64,000 nt of DNA, taken from positions 162,103,580 through 162,167,579 of the forward strand of contig CM037877.1 in the NCBI GenBank assembly GCA_021292165.1. The letters are read 5' to 3'. The stretch comes from Shinisaurus crocodilurus. Lineage: Eukaryota; Chordata; Lepidosauria; Squamata; Shinisauridae. The first letter of the stretch is position 1. Each line of letters starts with the position of its first letter. Positions 1-9,474 of this stretch are shown here, piece after piece. The notes under the pieces were generated by a model that saw only the letters and a list, made by a program, of their open reading frames with translations, was not told where the DNA came from and made no database searches. The translations under genes were made by a program, and so were the position numbers.

Positions 1-654
1 TGTGTGCCCAACTGACAGAATTTAGTTCCAACTGCAGAATCTGTGTTTCTGAACACCGGATCGGCGCTTTTATAACACAGCACCCTAGCTGTCCTCACTT
101 ATCCGTTGTAGTTGCGGCAGTTCAGGGGAGGGCCTGGTCCTTTCAAGCCATTGGCCATAGTGCAGTGTGACCTTCAACCCATCGGTCACAATTCAGCAGG
201 GCACAGTTAGACAAGTCCCATTGTAATTGATGAGGCTTGAGCATGCCTTTGTGCTAGACGGCTGCCACTGCCTCGTGTGCTTCCTTTAATAACCAGCCTT
301 CCTCCGGCTACTGTATGGCGGCAACCACTGAAAACCGACTGGGTGCTTCCCCGCTGGCTATTCATTAGTCTGACAGCGTTTACGCTTTCTAGCTCCAAGG
401 AAATCCTTCTACACTGACTCATCACGTGCCAAGGAATTCTTGCATCTCTGCCCATGTGTGGCAGAGGATTCTGGTCCATGTATGAAGGCACACACTCGCT
501 TCTCCTAAGGCACTGGTCAGACCTGCTGGACCTCACTGTTGCCTCATTTGAACTAGAAGTGCCACCTCAAACACAAGCATCTTCTGTGGCTGCACACCTC
601 ATCGGAAAAATTGGTTGTGTTTTGGGTAAAAACTGACCTTTAGGAAAGCTTGTA
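1..654. other. Intergenic stretch with no recognised feature
   Basis: I see no repeat family, splice-bounded exon or long open frame here. The short open frames on both strands have no domain-like composition and overlap one another. It is probably ancient decayed sequence downstream of RPAP2. Confidence 0.4.
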
Positions 655-1050
655 TGCAGGGCTGGTGCCACCATGTTCGGCATGGTTGGGCACCTGCTGG
701 GGGACCCTGCTCCAGCACTGGGCCCACTGAGAAGAGCCCCTGGACCGCTCTTGCTGCTGTTGTGGCTGCTGCTGCTCCTCCTCACCATTGCCACCTGCTT
801 GCTCACTTGCCTCTTTCTCTGGCCCTGAGCTGGTGAACAAGTCCATGATGGTGGTGGTGATGAGACAATAGTGGCATAGCTGCCACTGCCTGCTTGCTTA
901 TTGGTTCTCTGCCTGGCAAGCAAGCAGGTAGAAGCAATGGCAAGGAGGAGCAGGAATTGGCAGCAGCTGGTCACAATAGCCAAGGAGGAGGAGGTAGACT
1001 GACTGAGGGAGCGGCCCACTGAGAGTGTCCAGGCCAAGGGCAAGCCCGCC
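655..1050 (-). repeat. Dispersed repeat, family F, copy 1
   Basis: Read on the minus strand, this block aligns along its length with 13265-13580 read on the plus strand. Shared landmarks in the same order are a CTCAGTGGG motif near the start, CACCATTG/CCATTG blocks, ACCTGCTTGCTTG, GGGGCTCTT followed by CAGTGGG, and GTGCCCAACCATGCC near the end. The GCT/CCT-rich composition makes long open frames that are not genes. I cannot name the family. It may be a non-autonomous DNA transposon, but clear terminal repeats were not found. Confidence 0.55.
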
Positions 1051-2109
1051 CTGCTTGTCTACCATCCATGACAGATCTTCTTCTCGCTGATGAACCCCAG
1101 GGTTGAAACACACTGGCCTTCTAGAGGCTAAGCTGAGTAGATCCTTAGCCTCATCTCACAGGGATTTCATTCCAGACTCTTGATCATGCTTCACCCTCAT
1201 TTATTTATTAATTCTATTTATATCCCACTTTTACATGGGGCTCCAGTCGTCTCCCATCCAGAGGACAGATGAGAAGGGCTACGCTACACTATTTCAGCAA
1301 TGCTGCCGATTCTGGTGCTTCTAGGCCAGCCGCCAGTCTCTGTACCAGTGCATCTTCTTCTGGCTACATCCTCTTTTTGCAACAGCAAAACCAACTCACA
1401 CCAGCTCTTGCCCTGTGTCTGACCTACAGTAGCCTCCAAATCAATCTTACCCAGTTGGTGTGGTTCATTTGATGTCTTTCCTATTGCAGCTATGCAGGAG
1501 TTTTGGAGTTATGTGCAACACTTGTCATGCTTTCCGCTTGCCGATTATATTCCATTACATTGCACTACATGGTTTTTAGCCCATTTCTCCAGTGGATGAA
1601 AGGTTATATCAAGCTGGAAAACAGCTTTGAAGATATGTCAAGTCAAAATAGGATTTAAACTCGCCACACCTTGTCTCTGCCAACGAAGAAGCTAGAAAGA
1701 TTCCCAATATCCAAATATGTAAGGTTTATGCTTGCATCTTCTTTTACTGCCATCTCGTCAGCTTCCAGATTTGAAAGGAAACACCATATGCAGAAAGAAA
1801 GGTGTGTGATTTCCAGTATATACTCTCAGAATCTAATCAGTGGAGGTAGAAAGAATGAGCTGTCAGGTGGTAGAGGGACAGGGGAATAAAAGAGTTTTAT
1901 AGACAGCCTGGCCTTACATACCATCTGCTGAATACAGAAACCGAAGACTTGCTAATACAAGCTGGTTCTGTCTTTTCAATATTTAATGCCAATTGGAAAC
2001 AGCATGATAGGCAGGGCTCAGTACTATGCCAGTAGGTTTCAGGATGTGCTGAGTCCCACTTGAAGGTGTGGTTGGAACAGTTCCCTCATGAGCCCCATAA
2101 TGATTCAGA
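1051..2109. other. Intergenic stretch, mostly unexplained
   Basis: No gene seen. A short piece at about 1198-1262 (TTTATTTATTAATT followed by TTATATCCCACTTTTA) resembles the 3' tail of the tRNA-derived SINE found elsewhere in the window, in minus orientation. The rest is unassigned. Confidence 0.4.
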
Positions 2110-2142
2110 ACAACTACAACTACAACTACAACTACAACTACC

Positions 2143-2185
<43 letters not shown>

Positions 2186-2208
2186 TACTACTACTACTAC
2201 TACTACTA

Positions 2209-2239
<31 letters not shown>

Positions 2240-2240
2240 A
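2110..2240. repeat. Compound microsatellite (CAACTA)n-(TTA)n-(CTA)n
   Basis: Three adjoining simple arrays are visible: hexanucleotide CAACTA to about 2150, TTA units to about 2185, then CTA units to 2240. The array abuts the 3' end of a minus-strand SINE (2241-2457), so it probably grew from the SINE tail. Long translated runs here are artefacts of the array. Confidence 0.95.
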
Positions 2241-2457
2241 TTTATATTCTATCTTTTTTCCTCTTGCAAGGAACCCAAGGCTGCATATATGGTCCTCCTC
2301 CTCTCCATTTTATCCTCACAACAACCCTGTGAGGTAGGTTAGGCTGAGAGTCAGTGACTGGCCCAAAGTCACCCAGTGAGCTTCATGACCAAGTGGGGAC
2401 TAGAACCCGGACCTCCCAAGTCCCAGTCCAACACTCTAACCACTACGCCACACTGGC
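2241..2457 (-). mobile_element. tRNA-derived SINE (minus)
   Basis: Read on the minus strand it begins GCCAGTGTGGCGTAGTGG (A-box-like, as in a Pol III tRNA promoter) followed by a B-box-like GGTTCTAGTCC segment. A conserved body follows, with CACTGGGTGACTTTGGGCC and CCTAACCTACCTCACAGGG, then a tail passing through GCAGCCTTGGGTTCCTTGCA. The same body occurs at 4287-4532, 29016-29240, 44902-45147 and 62583-62830. The head is a SINE promoter and not a functional tRNA gene. Confidence 0.9.
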
Positions 2458-2819
2458 TGTGTATGTCTGTGTGTGGCAGGTAGAGAAGTGATTAAGTCAG
2501 GAACAGAGCTGTCCCTTTGGGCCATTTCACAGAAACAAACCTGCCTTGGCCACTCATGGACTAAAGTAAATCGTGATGCAGATGATCCATGGTTGGATCT
2601 CTGTGACATTAAAAAACAAACAAACTTTAAAGCTGCCACAGGGGCTGTGATTTTGAATGGAACAGCAGTGCTGAGGATGAGAGTATTCAATCCTTTTCTC
2701 AATGTCATTTTCTAATCTAAATCCTCCCTCCCAGCAAAGCTGCCATTAGACCCATGGGGTGGGGAGGAAACAGGCACAATATAGGTACCTGTATTTCCCC
2801 CCAAGTGTGGGCTAATAGC

Positions 2820-2851
2820 TGTGTGTGTGTGTGTGCGCGCGCGCACGCGCA
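2820..2851. repeat. (GT)n(GC)n microsatellite
   Basis: GT dinucleotides run directly into GC dinucleotides and then CGCAC-type units, an alternating purine-pyrimidine tract that can adopt Z-DNA. A short (GGT)n array follows at about 2952-2969. Confidence 0.9.
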
Positions 2852-3071
2852 CATGCACATTTGGAAAACAGAGTGGGGAAAGTGATTAAACACCTCCTCC
2901 TCCAGCACTGTTTCTTCAACCAAATTCAGAGCTCCTAGTGGCTGCTTTAATTGGTGGTGGTGGTGGTGGCAAGTTTACACGTCTCCCTTGTCATGTGTGG
3001 TTTGGCTGTGAATATGTTCAAAGAAGAATAAAGCCCTGTTAAATCCTGGTTTATTGATAGGTCAGGGTGTA

Positions 3072-3328
3072 CAGTCATGCCTTGGATTGAGAGCATAATT
3101 CATTCCAGAAGTGTGCTTGTAATCCAAAACACTCTTACTGGTATATCAAAACGAAATCCCCCCCAAAAAAATTTGTACAGAGATTTTTAATTTAAGCCGC
3201 ACTACAGTACTTGTATTGCAAGACATCGCTTGTATATCAAGTAAAAAATAAATAAATAAATATTTAAAAATTTGCTTGTCTTGCAAAATGCTCTCAAACC
3301 AAGTTACTTGCAATCCAAGGTATTACTG
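3072..3328. mobile_element. Tc1/mariner-type MITE
   Basis: The terminal inverted repeats are CAGTCATGCCTTGGATTG at the left and the reverse complement of CAGTAATACCTTGGATTG at the right (16 of 18 matches). They are bounded by TA at 3070-3071 and 3329-3330. A TA target duplication and CAGT-type termini are typical of the Tc1/mariner superfamily. There is no transposase inside the 257 bp, so it is non-autonomous. Subterminal inverted similarity (TTGCTTGTAATCCAAAACACTC-like and its complement) extends the palindrome. Confidence 0.8.
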
Positions 3329-3650
3329 TACCTGTATAAGACACATTTTCAAACATTGGTTTGTCGCATTCACGCTTTAAATTTTCAGGTGTAAACCTAA
3401 AAACATTTAGGGCGGAGACCTGAAAAGCATGTGTGAAAAGGCCCTAGCACAGGATTCTTTGGGAGTACATCAGTAAGTGCTGAGACCTCCAATTTTACCT
3501 AATTTTTCTCTAGTTACTTCCTGTGCTTCAACAGAAGCAGCAAATATTCCAGATCACAGGCTAGTGCTGTAGTACAAAGCCCCAATTTCGTACAGAGACG
3601 GTCGGGAGCTCTAGTGCCCATGCAGAGCTAATGCACATGATCACCCCATT

Positions 3651-3785
3651 TAGGGTGGCCAGATGCAAAAGAGGACAGGGCTCCTACACCTTCAATAGTT
3701 GTGTACTACCCCTGCTGAAATTCCCTCTTCAACACAACTGTTAAAGGTGCAGCAGCCCCGTCCTCTTTTGCATCTGGCCACCCTA
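3651..3785. mobile_element. hAT-type palindromic MITE (TAGGGTGGCCAGA family)
   Basis: The ends are long and nearly perfect inverted repeats, starting TAGGGTGGCCAGATGCAAAA at the left and ending with the complement at 3785. The flanks ACCCCATT (3643-3650) and GCCCCATT (3786-3793) form an 8-bp target duplication with one mismatch, as expected for hAT elements. The element is 135 bp and has no coding capacity. Confidence 0.85.
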
Positions 3786-4094
3786 GCCCCATTTACCTCG
3801 ATGAGGGCTGCAGACTTGTATGTGATTTCCTTGGCACGTGTGAATCAGCAGTTTCCATTTAACGGAATGAGCCAGCACATACATATTGGAGGAGCCTTGT
3901 GAGTCTGAATCCAGGGTGGCTTCATTTTTCAATGTGTCGGATTTGTATACCCAAATGCATATCCATAGATCTTTGGGGAGTGTTGATCCCATGGACACGT
4001 CTCCAGATTAATCCAGGGATGTGACTACTTGATTACGGCTCCATCAACAATACTCAAATGGCCGCTTCAGTCCTGCAAGGCAGTGGTTGTACAG

Positions 4095-4657
4095 CAGGGG
4101 TGCAGCTCGCTGGGGCTCCCCAGATGGACATGCCCCCTTCCCCAACTGTTTGCTGGTTTCCCTGCTTTTGTGCAGTTTTCCATCTAACAGGTTGAAATTC
4201 GTCTCCCAAGGCTTAGTTACTCTTATCAGTAAGTTTTAAACTAAAAGATGCCCTATTATTAATTTGCATGTTCCACGTGAGACACTGAGAGCCAGTGTGG
4301 TGTAGTGGTTAGAGCGCCGGACTGGGACTCAGAAGATCCGGTTTCTAGTCCCCACGTGGCCGTGAAGCTCACTGGGTGACTTTGGGCCAGTCAGACCATC
4401 AGCCTAACCTACCTCCCAGGGTTGTTGTGAGGATAAAATGGAGAGGAGGAGGAGGAGGAGGATTATGCAAGCCGCCTTGAGTTCCTTGGGGAGAAAGGCG
4501 GGATATAAATATAATAATTTTAAAAAATAAAATATGCTGATATTTAGGTCTTACCCCCTTTGCCTCAGGCCCCACCCACCACCAAATGCCCCCTTCCCCC
4601 CAAGAACGTCTTCGAAATGGAATTCGGCCCTCTGGCTGAAAGAGGTTCAACACCTTG
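4095..4657 (-). mobile_element. hAT-type element, family D, minus, split by a SINE
   Basis: The left end CAGGGGTGCAG and right end AAAGAGGTTCAACACCTTG match the termini of the family D copies at 5282-5666 and 57292-57690. Possible 8-bp target duplications TTGTACAG (4087-4094) and TGATACAG (4658-4665) differ at two positions. Internal landmarks on the minus strand are CCAGAGGGCCGAATTC and GGCTTAGTTACT in complement. A tRNA-SINE sits inside (4287-4532), and the segment just before it (about 4235-4286) does not fit family D. Confidence 0.75.
4287..4532 (+). mobile_element. tRNA-derived SINE (plus), nested in hAT element
   Basis: It starts GAGCCAGTGTGGTGTAGTGG and has a B-box-like GGTTTCTAGTCCCC. 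The CACTGGGTGACTTTGGGCC body follows, then a (GGA)n stretch and the tail GCCGCCTTGAGTTCCTTGGG / GGCGGGATATAAATATAATA. The tail resembles the 3' ends of the L2 copies in this window, so L2 is the likely partner LINE. Confidence 0.9.
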
Positions 4658-5281
4658 TGATACAGGAATGCAAAGCAGAGCAGCTGAGAGGATATGGGAA
4701 TGGTAAGGTGGGAGGGGAGGGGTCAATGTCACTGACTCACTGCAGCTTCGGGGGGGGGGGCACATGACACACCAACCATGTCACATTTTACCAGTACTTC
4801 ATGAACTGCCTCTGAGCCAGGCATGGAGAGTGACTTGGACTGCAAAGATGGATGATGAATTGGATGAACCCCCAGTAACTAACGGGCTTGTGGCAGATAC
4901 GGTTCAAGATTACTTTAGTCATTCCACCGGCTGCTTACAAAATGAAACAGCCCCCAGCCCACATCCTACGCCTGCACTCAGCATACTTTGATGCCGAAAA
5001 AGGTAGTGCAGTAGGTGTGTGGTTTTTGTTTGGTTGCTTGTTGTTGCTTGTTTTTTTTTAAAGCAATCATCTCTATTCTCTTTTTCAGATGGCCAGGGAC
5101 TTTTGCAAAGGGGAGGAAGGTGATTTCAGTTATCTTAGCATATATGAAAAGTTAACACTTTGAGTACTGAAAGAGAACCAGATTTGCAGACCATGAAGAA
5201 AGGTAGTCAGTTGGACTTAAATTATTTTAAATTAAAGCCTACTCTGTTTCTGCTTTGAAAAAGATTTTACAGTCTATAGTC

Positions 5282-5666
5282 CAGAGGTGCTTGCATGATC
5301 TATGAAAGAGGGAAACCTCTTTCAGTCCAAGGGCTAAATTCAGTTTTGGAGATGCTCTCAGGGGCCGCATTCCAGTGGTGGGCATGGCCTAAGGCAAAAG
5401 GGGTGGGGCCAAAATCACAAAAAATACCGGCATAGTGTAGCTTAGAGTTCTCACTGCCAATAACTAAGTCTTAGGAGAGGCATTTCAACCTCTTAGAATG
5501 GGGGGAAACTCCACAGAAGCGGGGTAAACACCCAATGATTGGTGATTGGGGGAAAGGGGATGGGACCTAGGCAAGGGGGCGTAGCCAGCTGAAGAACCCC
5601 AGGGGATTGGATTAGGACCCTAGGAGGGCTGGATTTGTCCCCCAGGCCAGAGGTTCCCCACCCCTG
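5282..5666 (+). mobile_element. hAT-type non-autonomous element, family D, complete copy
   Basis: The element begins CAGAGGTGC and ends GGTTCCCCACCCCTG. It is flanked by a perfect 8-bp target duplication, CTATAGTC, at 5274-5281 and 5667-5674, a hAT signature. Internal landmarks shared with other copies are GGGCTAAATTCAG, GGGGCCGCATTCCAGTG, GGCAAAAGGGGTGGGGCCAA and AACTAAGTCTTAGGAGAGGC. There is no transposase coding sequence. Confidence 0.9.
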
Positions 5667-5910
5667 CTATAGTCCAAATGTAGATGTGCTTATTTTCATA
5701 ACACTTCAGTCCCAGGGCTTTCCAGTTTTCACCCTCTGGGTTTAGACATGGGACATGTGGCTTAATAATAGTGCACATGAGCATATGTGGCGTGCCTTTC
5801 CATCACCACAACTGACAACTGCACACTGGAGGTTAAGTACAGGGTTTCATGAAAGAGAACTTAAGAGAACTTAAGGTAGGATCCAGCTTCATCCCCATTT
5901 CTGAAATAGT

Positions 5911-5985
5911 GGGTTGTATCCAGTATTAGTCCTACTTAGAGGAGACCCAGTGAAATGAATGGGACTTTAGTTAGACCCTAAGGTG
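5911..5985. repeat. Family C palindromic repeat, partial
   Basis: The segment GGGTTGTATCCAGTATTAGTCC ... GTGAAATGAATGGGACTT matches half of the palindrome at 31540-31670. It lies directly upstream of the truncated L2. Confidence 0.55.
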
Positions 5986-6004
5986 CAACATTGTATGTCC
6001 CTAT

Positions 6005-8065
6005 AGGTGAGAAAGCTAGAGCGCCGATGGCGTAAATCCCACTCTGAAGACAATCGGACACAGGTCAGAGCTGCATCTTCAGCCTACCAGGTGATGGTGA
6101 AGACAGCAAAGAAGAATTTCTATGCTGCCTCCATCACATCTGCGGAGTGCTGCCCCAGGAGGCTATTCCAAGTGGTCCGGAGCCTGGTTGGTCCAGTTGC
6201 TCCGGATCCGTTGGAACAGTCTAAAGCCTCCTGTGAGGCTTTAGCAAAGCACTTTGCAGATAAATTGATCGGATTAGGAGTGGGATTCCGTGCGTCGTGG
6301 ACACAGTGGGTGAACGGGAGGAGGCCAGTGGCAGTCCGGTTTTGTGGAATCAGTTCCAGCTTCTTTCTTCTGGTGAAGTGGACAAGGTGCTTTCTTCTGT
6401 TAAGCTGACCACCCGCTTGCTTGATCCTTGCCCATCCTGGCTTGTTATGAGCTGCAGGGAAAAACTGGGTGGGGAGATCAGGGCGGTAGTGAATGCCTCC
6501 CTCGAGGAGGGAGTGATGCCATCAGCCCTTAAGGAGGTAGTAATAACACCGCTTCTAAATAATAGATCCTTAGATCCCCAAGATTTGAACAACTTTCGCC
6601 CAGTCTCCAATTTGCCATTTCTGGGTAGCTGATTGAGCGAGTGGTGGTGGCTCAGTTGAAGGCACATTTGGATGAAGCCGATTATTTAGATCCATGCCAG
6701 TCGGGCTTCAGGCCTGGACATGGGACAGAAATGGCCTTGGTCGCCTTGGTAGATGATATGAGGAGGGCTTTAGATAGGGGCGAATGCTCTTTTCTAGTCC
6801 TCCTCGATCTCTCAGCGGCTTTTGATACTGTTGACCACAGTATCCTCCTGGACCGCCTGGAAGGGTTGGGCATGGGAGGCAGTGTATTGCAGTGGATCCA
6901 GTCCTTCCTCTCTGGAAGGTACCAGAGGGTAGTTCTTGGGGAGGAGGCTTCGGACCCTTGGCCGCTCACCGCAGGGTTCCATCCTCTCCCCGATGTTATT
7001 TAACATCTACCTAAAGCCGCTGGGAGCTATCATCAGGAGGTTTGGGGTGCGCCGTCATCAATATGCGGATAACACGCAGCTCTACCTCTCCTTCAAGTCC
7101 TCACCAAGGCTGGCTGTTGAAACCCTGTCCAAGTGCCTGGAGGCAGTGGGTGGCTGGATGGGAAAGAACATGCTGAAACTGAACCCCGACAAGACCAAGG
7201 TACTTCTGGTGGGAGACAAGGGAAGGTTAGGGGATGTTGACCTGGTGCTGAATGGGGTACATCTACCCCTGAAGGACTAGGTCTGCAGCTTGGGAGTCAT
7301 TCTAGATTCCCAGCTGTCCATGGAGGCTCAGGTGTCAGCTGTGAGCCGGGTGGCGCTGTATCAGCTCTATCTGATGCGGCAGTTGCGCCCCTACCTTCCT
7401 AATAATCATCTGCTCCCATCAGTGGTTCATGCCTTGGTCTCCTCTCGTCTAGACTACTGTAATGCGCTCTACGTGGGGTTACCCTGGAAGACGGTTCGGA
7501 AGTTGCAGCTGGTACAGAATGCAGCGGCTCGCCTGGTTAGGCTGCCGCCGGCGTGATCACATCACTCCAGTGCTCAAAGAGTTGCACTGGCTACCAGTTG
7601 TTTGCTGAGCCAAATTCAAGGTGTTGGCGTTGACCTTTAAAACCCTGTAAGGCTCCGGTCCAGTTTATCTCAAGGAGCGTCTCCAGCAACATCAAGTAGA
7701 CAACTCAACAAGATCTGCCACGGACGGCCTTCTCCCTGTCCCATCAGCCAGAGAAACCAGGCTGGTGGGGACTAGGAGGAGGGCCTTTTCTGTGGCAGCC
7801 CCGAGTTTATGGAACTCTCTCCCCAGTGACCTCCGCCATACCCCTTCCTTGATTAGCTTCCACCGGACATTAAAAACGTGGCTTTTCAGGTGGGAATATG
7901 GGGTGGGTTAGGATTCTAAAGTTTTGTACTGTTTTTAATTGTTTTATTCTGCCTGTGTGTGTGTGTGTGTGTGTCCCTCTTGTATTTTATTGGACTGTAC
8001 ATTGCTCAGAGTGGCCGGATGTCTGGCCAGATGGGCGATTCATAAATATAATAAATAAATAAATA
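6005..8065 (+). mobile_element. L2-clade LINE, 5'-truncated and inactive
   Basis: Open segments in several frames together read as the reverse transcriptase of an L2/CR1-type non-LTR retrotransposon. The pieces include a QSGFRPGHGTEMALV motif, LLDLSAAFDTVDHSILLDRL (RT motif A), the GSILSPMLFNIYLKPLG block (motif B), and a C-terminal SSRLDYCNALYVGLP / VQNAAARLV block. The catalytic tetrad reads YADN in place of YADD at about 7062-7073. Frameshifts occur near 6290 and 6970 and in-frame stops near 6630 and 7278. The endonuclease half is missing. The 3' end, with GGCCAGATGGGCGATTCATAAATA and AAATA units, matches the tail at 27190-27300. Confidence 0.9.
7954..7974. repeat. (GT)n microsatellite inside L2 3' region
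   Basis: About ten GT units lie within the L2 3' untranslated part. Confidence 0.9.
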
Positions 8066-8069
8066 GGTT

Positions 8070-8256
8070 TCTAAAGTGACCATACAAGCACCTATTGGGT
8101 GGAGCACACTGGGAGGTGGTGGGCTCTCCTTCACTGGAGGCATTTAAACAGAGGTTGGGTGGCCATCTGCCAGGGATGCTGTAGCTGCACCCTGCAGTGA
8201 GCACGGCATTGGACTAGATGAGCTCCAAGGTCCCTTCCAGCTCTGTGATTCTATGT
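8070..8256 (+). mobile_element. CR1 LINE 3' end fragment
   Basis: GGGAGGTGGTGGGCTCTCC encodes the last part of a CR1 ORF2, followed by GGTTGGGTGGCCATCTGCC, GGACTAGATGAGCTCCAAGG and TCCCTTCCAGCTCTGTGATTCTATG. The ATTCTATG terminus is the characteristic CR1 3' octamer. A second copy is at 17648-18218. Confidence 0.85.
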
Positions 8257-8807
8257 GAAAATGAAATGTGGGGATAACAAGCCCTGTGTCCTGGATAGAG
8301 CCAAGAACAAGAGCCTAAATCCTTGTCATATATCAGCACCAGAACCAGATCCAGTAAACTTGTTCTGGATGATCAAACCTCACACAACACTTTCACCTGT
8401 AGTTGATCACATAAATCCTTTATCCAAGCAGACCTTTATGAGCACATAAAGGTGCTCAGAAGAGCCAAGAGTGCCAACAGGGAGTGGACTGGCATCATCA
8501 AACTCTCACATATGGAGCAGTGGGTGAAAGGAGGGATGGGGAAGACACAAAGAGCGACCGGCTTCAGACCTAAGGCTTTATGATATCCGTATTTACAACT
8601 GGAACTGAAATGAGTGTGAGCAATTCACAGAAGATGGACTGCAAGAATCCACAGCTCCATATGTGAATTTCACCTGTCAGTTGTTACAGAGGAAACACTG
8701 GACATGAAATTAAGCACTTCCATCTCTCAGAGATTTTAACAGGTGACATTTAAGCATGTACTTAACTTTCCCATCAAAATCAATGCAACTTAAAAGTACT
8801 TCACTTT
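8257..8807. other. Unexplained intergenic stretch
   Basis: I see no gene or named repeat. Short phrases such as CATCAAAATCAATGCAACTT near 8773 recall family C but are too decayed to call. Confidence 0.4.
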
Positions 8808-8815
8808 GGCTAGAT

Positions 8816-8955
8816 TGGGATGGGAAGAAAGTAAGATCTCCAAATGTTTTGCACTTCAACTCCGAGCATTCCTGACCATTGGCCATGCTAGCAGGGGCTT
8901 CTAGGAGTTGAAGTCCGAAACATCTGGAGATCTATCTACCTTTTGCCCACCCCTG
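8816..8955. mobile_element. hAT-type MITE, family E
   Basis: The element is flanked by a perfect 8-bp target duplication, GGCTAGAT, at 8808-8815 and 8956-8963. The right terminus is CTTTTGCCCACCCCTG and the left terminus TGGGATGGGAAGAAAG is its decayed complement. Internal arms (ATCTCCAAATGTTTTG... and ...CGAAACATCTGGAGAT) form a palindrome. It is related to 20745-20831, 31397-31467 and 43471-43609. Confidence 0.85.
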
Positions 8956-8963
8956 GGCTAGAT

Positions 8964-9474
8964 CATGCATGAAGTAGGGCTTCTTGAAACCCAGGTTTGG
9001 TAGCCAAAAGAAATGAAGTGCCACAGCATTGAAAGCCATTCATTCAGCTTCCACTCACTGCATGTCAAACATGCGGTTCTGTTGTTTGTTTCCAAATTAG
9101 TTATAATTGCCACTCCACTGGTGTGAGATATGAAAAGGGGTAGGATGCAGCCTGGTTAGACTCATTGGGCACAATCGAACTAAAGTTAGTCATGATGAAG
9201 CCCTGCTGAAAGCAATGGAATGGAACTTGCAGCTCAATCCTAAGCAAGTTTACTCAGAACTCTCATTGATTTTAGTGAGTCTTGCCCCCTAATGTGATAG
9301 GATTAAAACCTTTGCTGTAAGTGAACTGAACAGAGACCTATATTCTGGTCATATATTATACACAGATTCTGCTCCAGAAAAATTAATCAGAGTTACTAAT
9401 CCTCCCATATAACGCTTCTACTTGTAGGTGCTCATGTGATCCTTTAAAAAAAAAAAAGTGGGGGGAGGTACAAA
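8964..9474. other. Intergenic stretch with decayed repeat phrases
   Basis: Between about 9150 and 9300, phrases such as AACTAAAGTTAGTCATGATG and CTCAATCCTAAGCAAGTTTACTCAG resemble families C and B respectively. They probably mark two very old, merged MITE copies. Nothing else was recognised. Confidence 0.4.

Noticed and set aside
2060..2342. Long frames with Tyr, Thr, Ile or Leu runs
   Set aside because: Produced by the trinucleotide microsatellite.
2241..2457. tRNA genes at the SINE heads (also 4287, 29016, 44902, 62583)
   Set aside because: A and B boxes are present but no cloverleaf with an anticodon arm is preserved, and the body and tail are SINE sequence.
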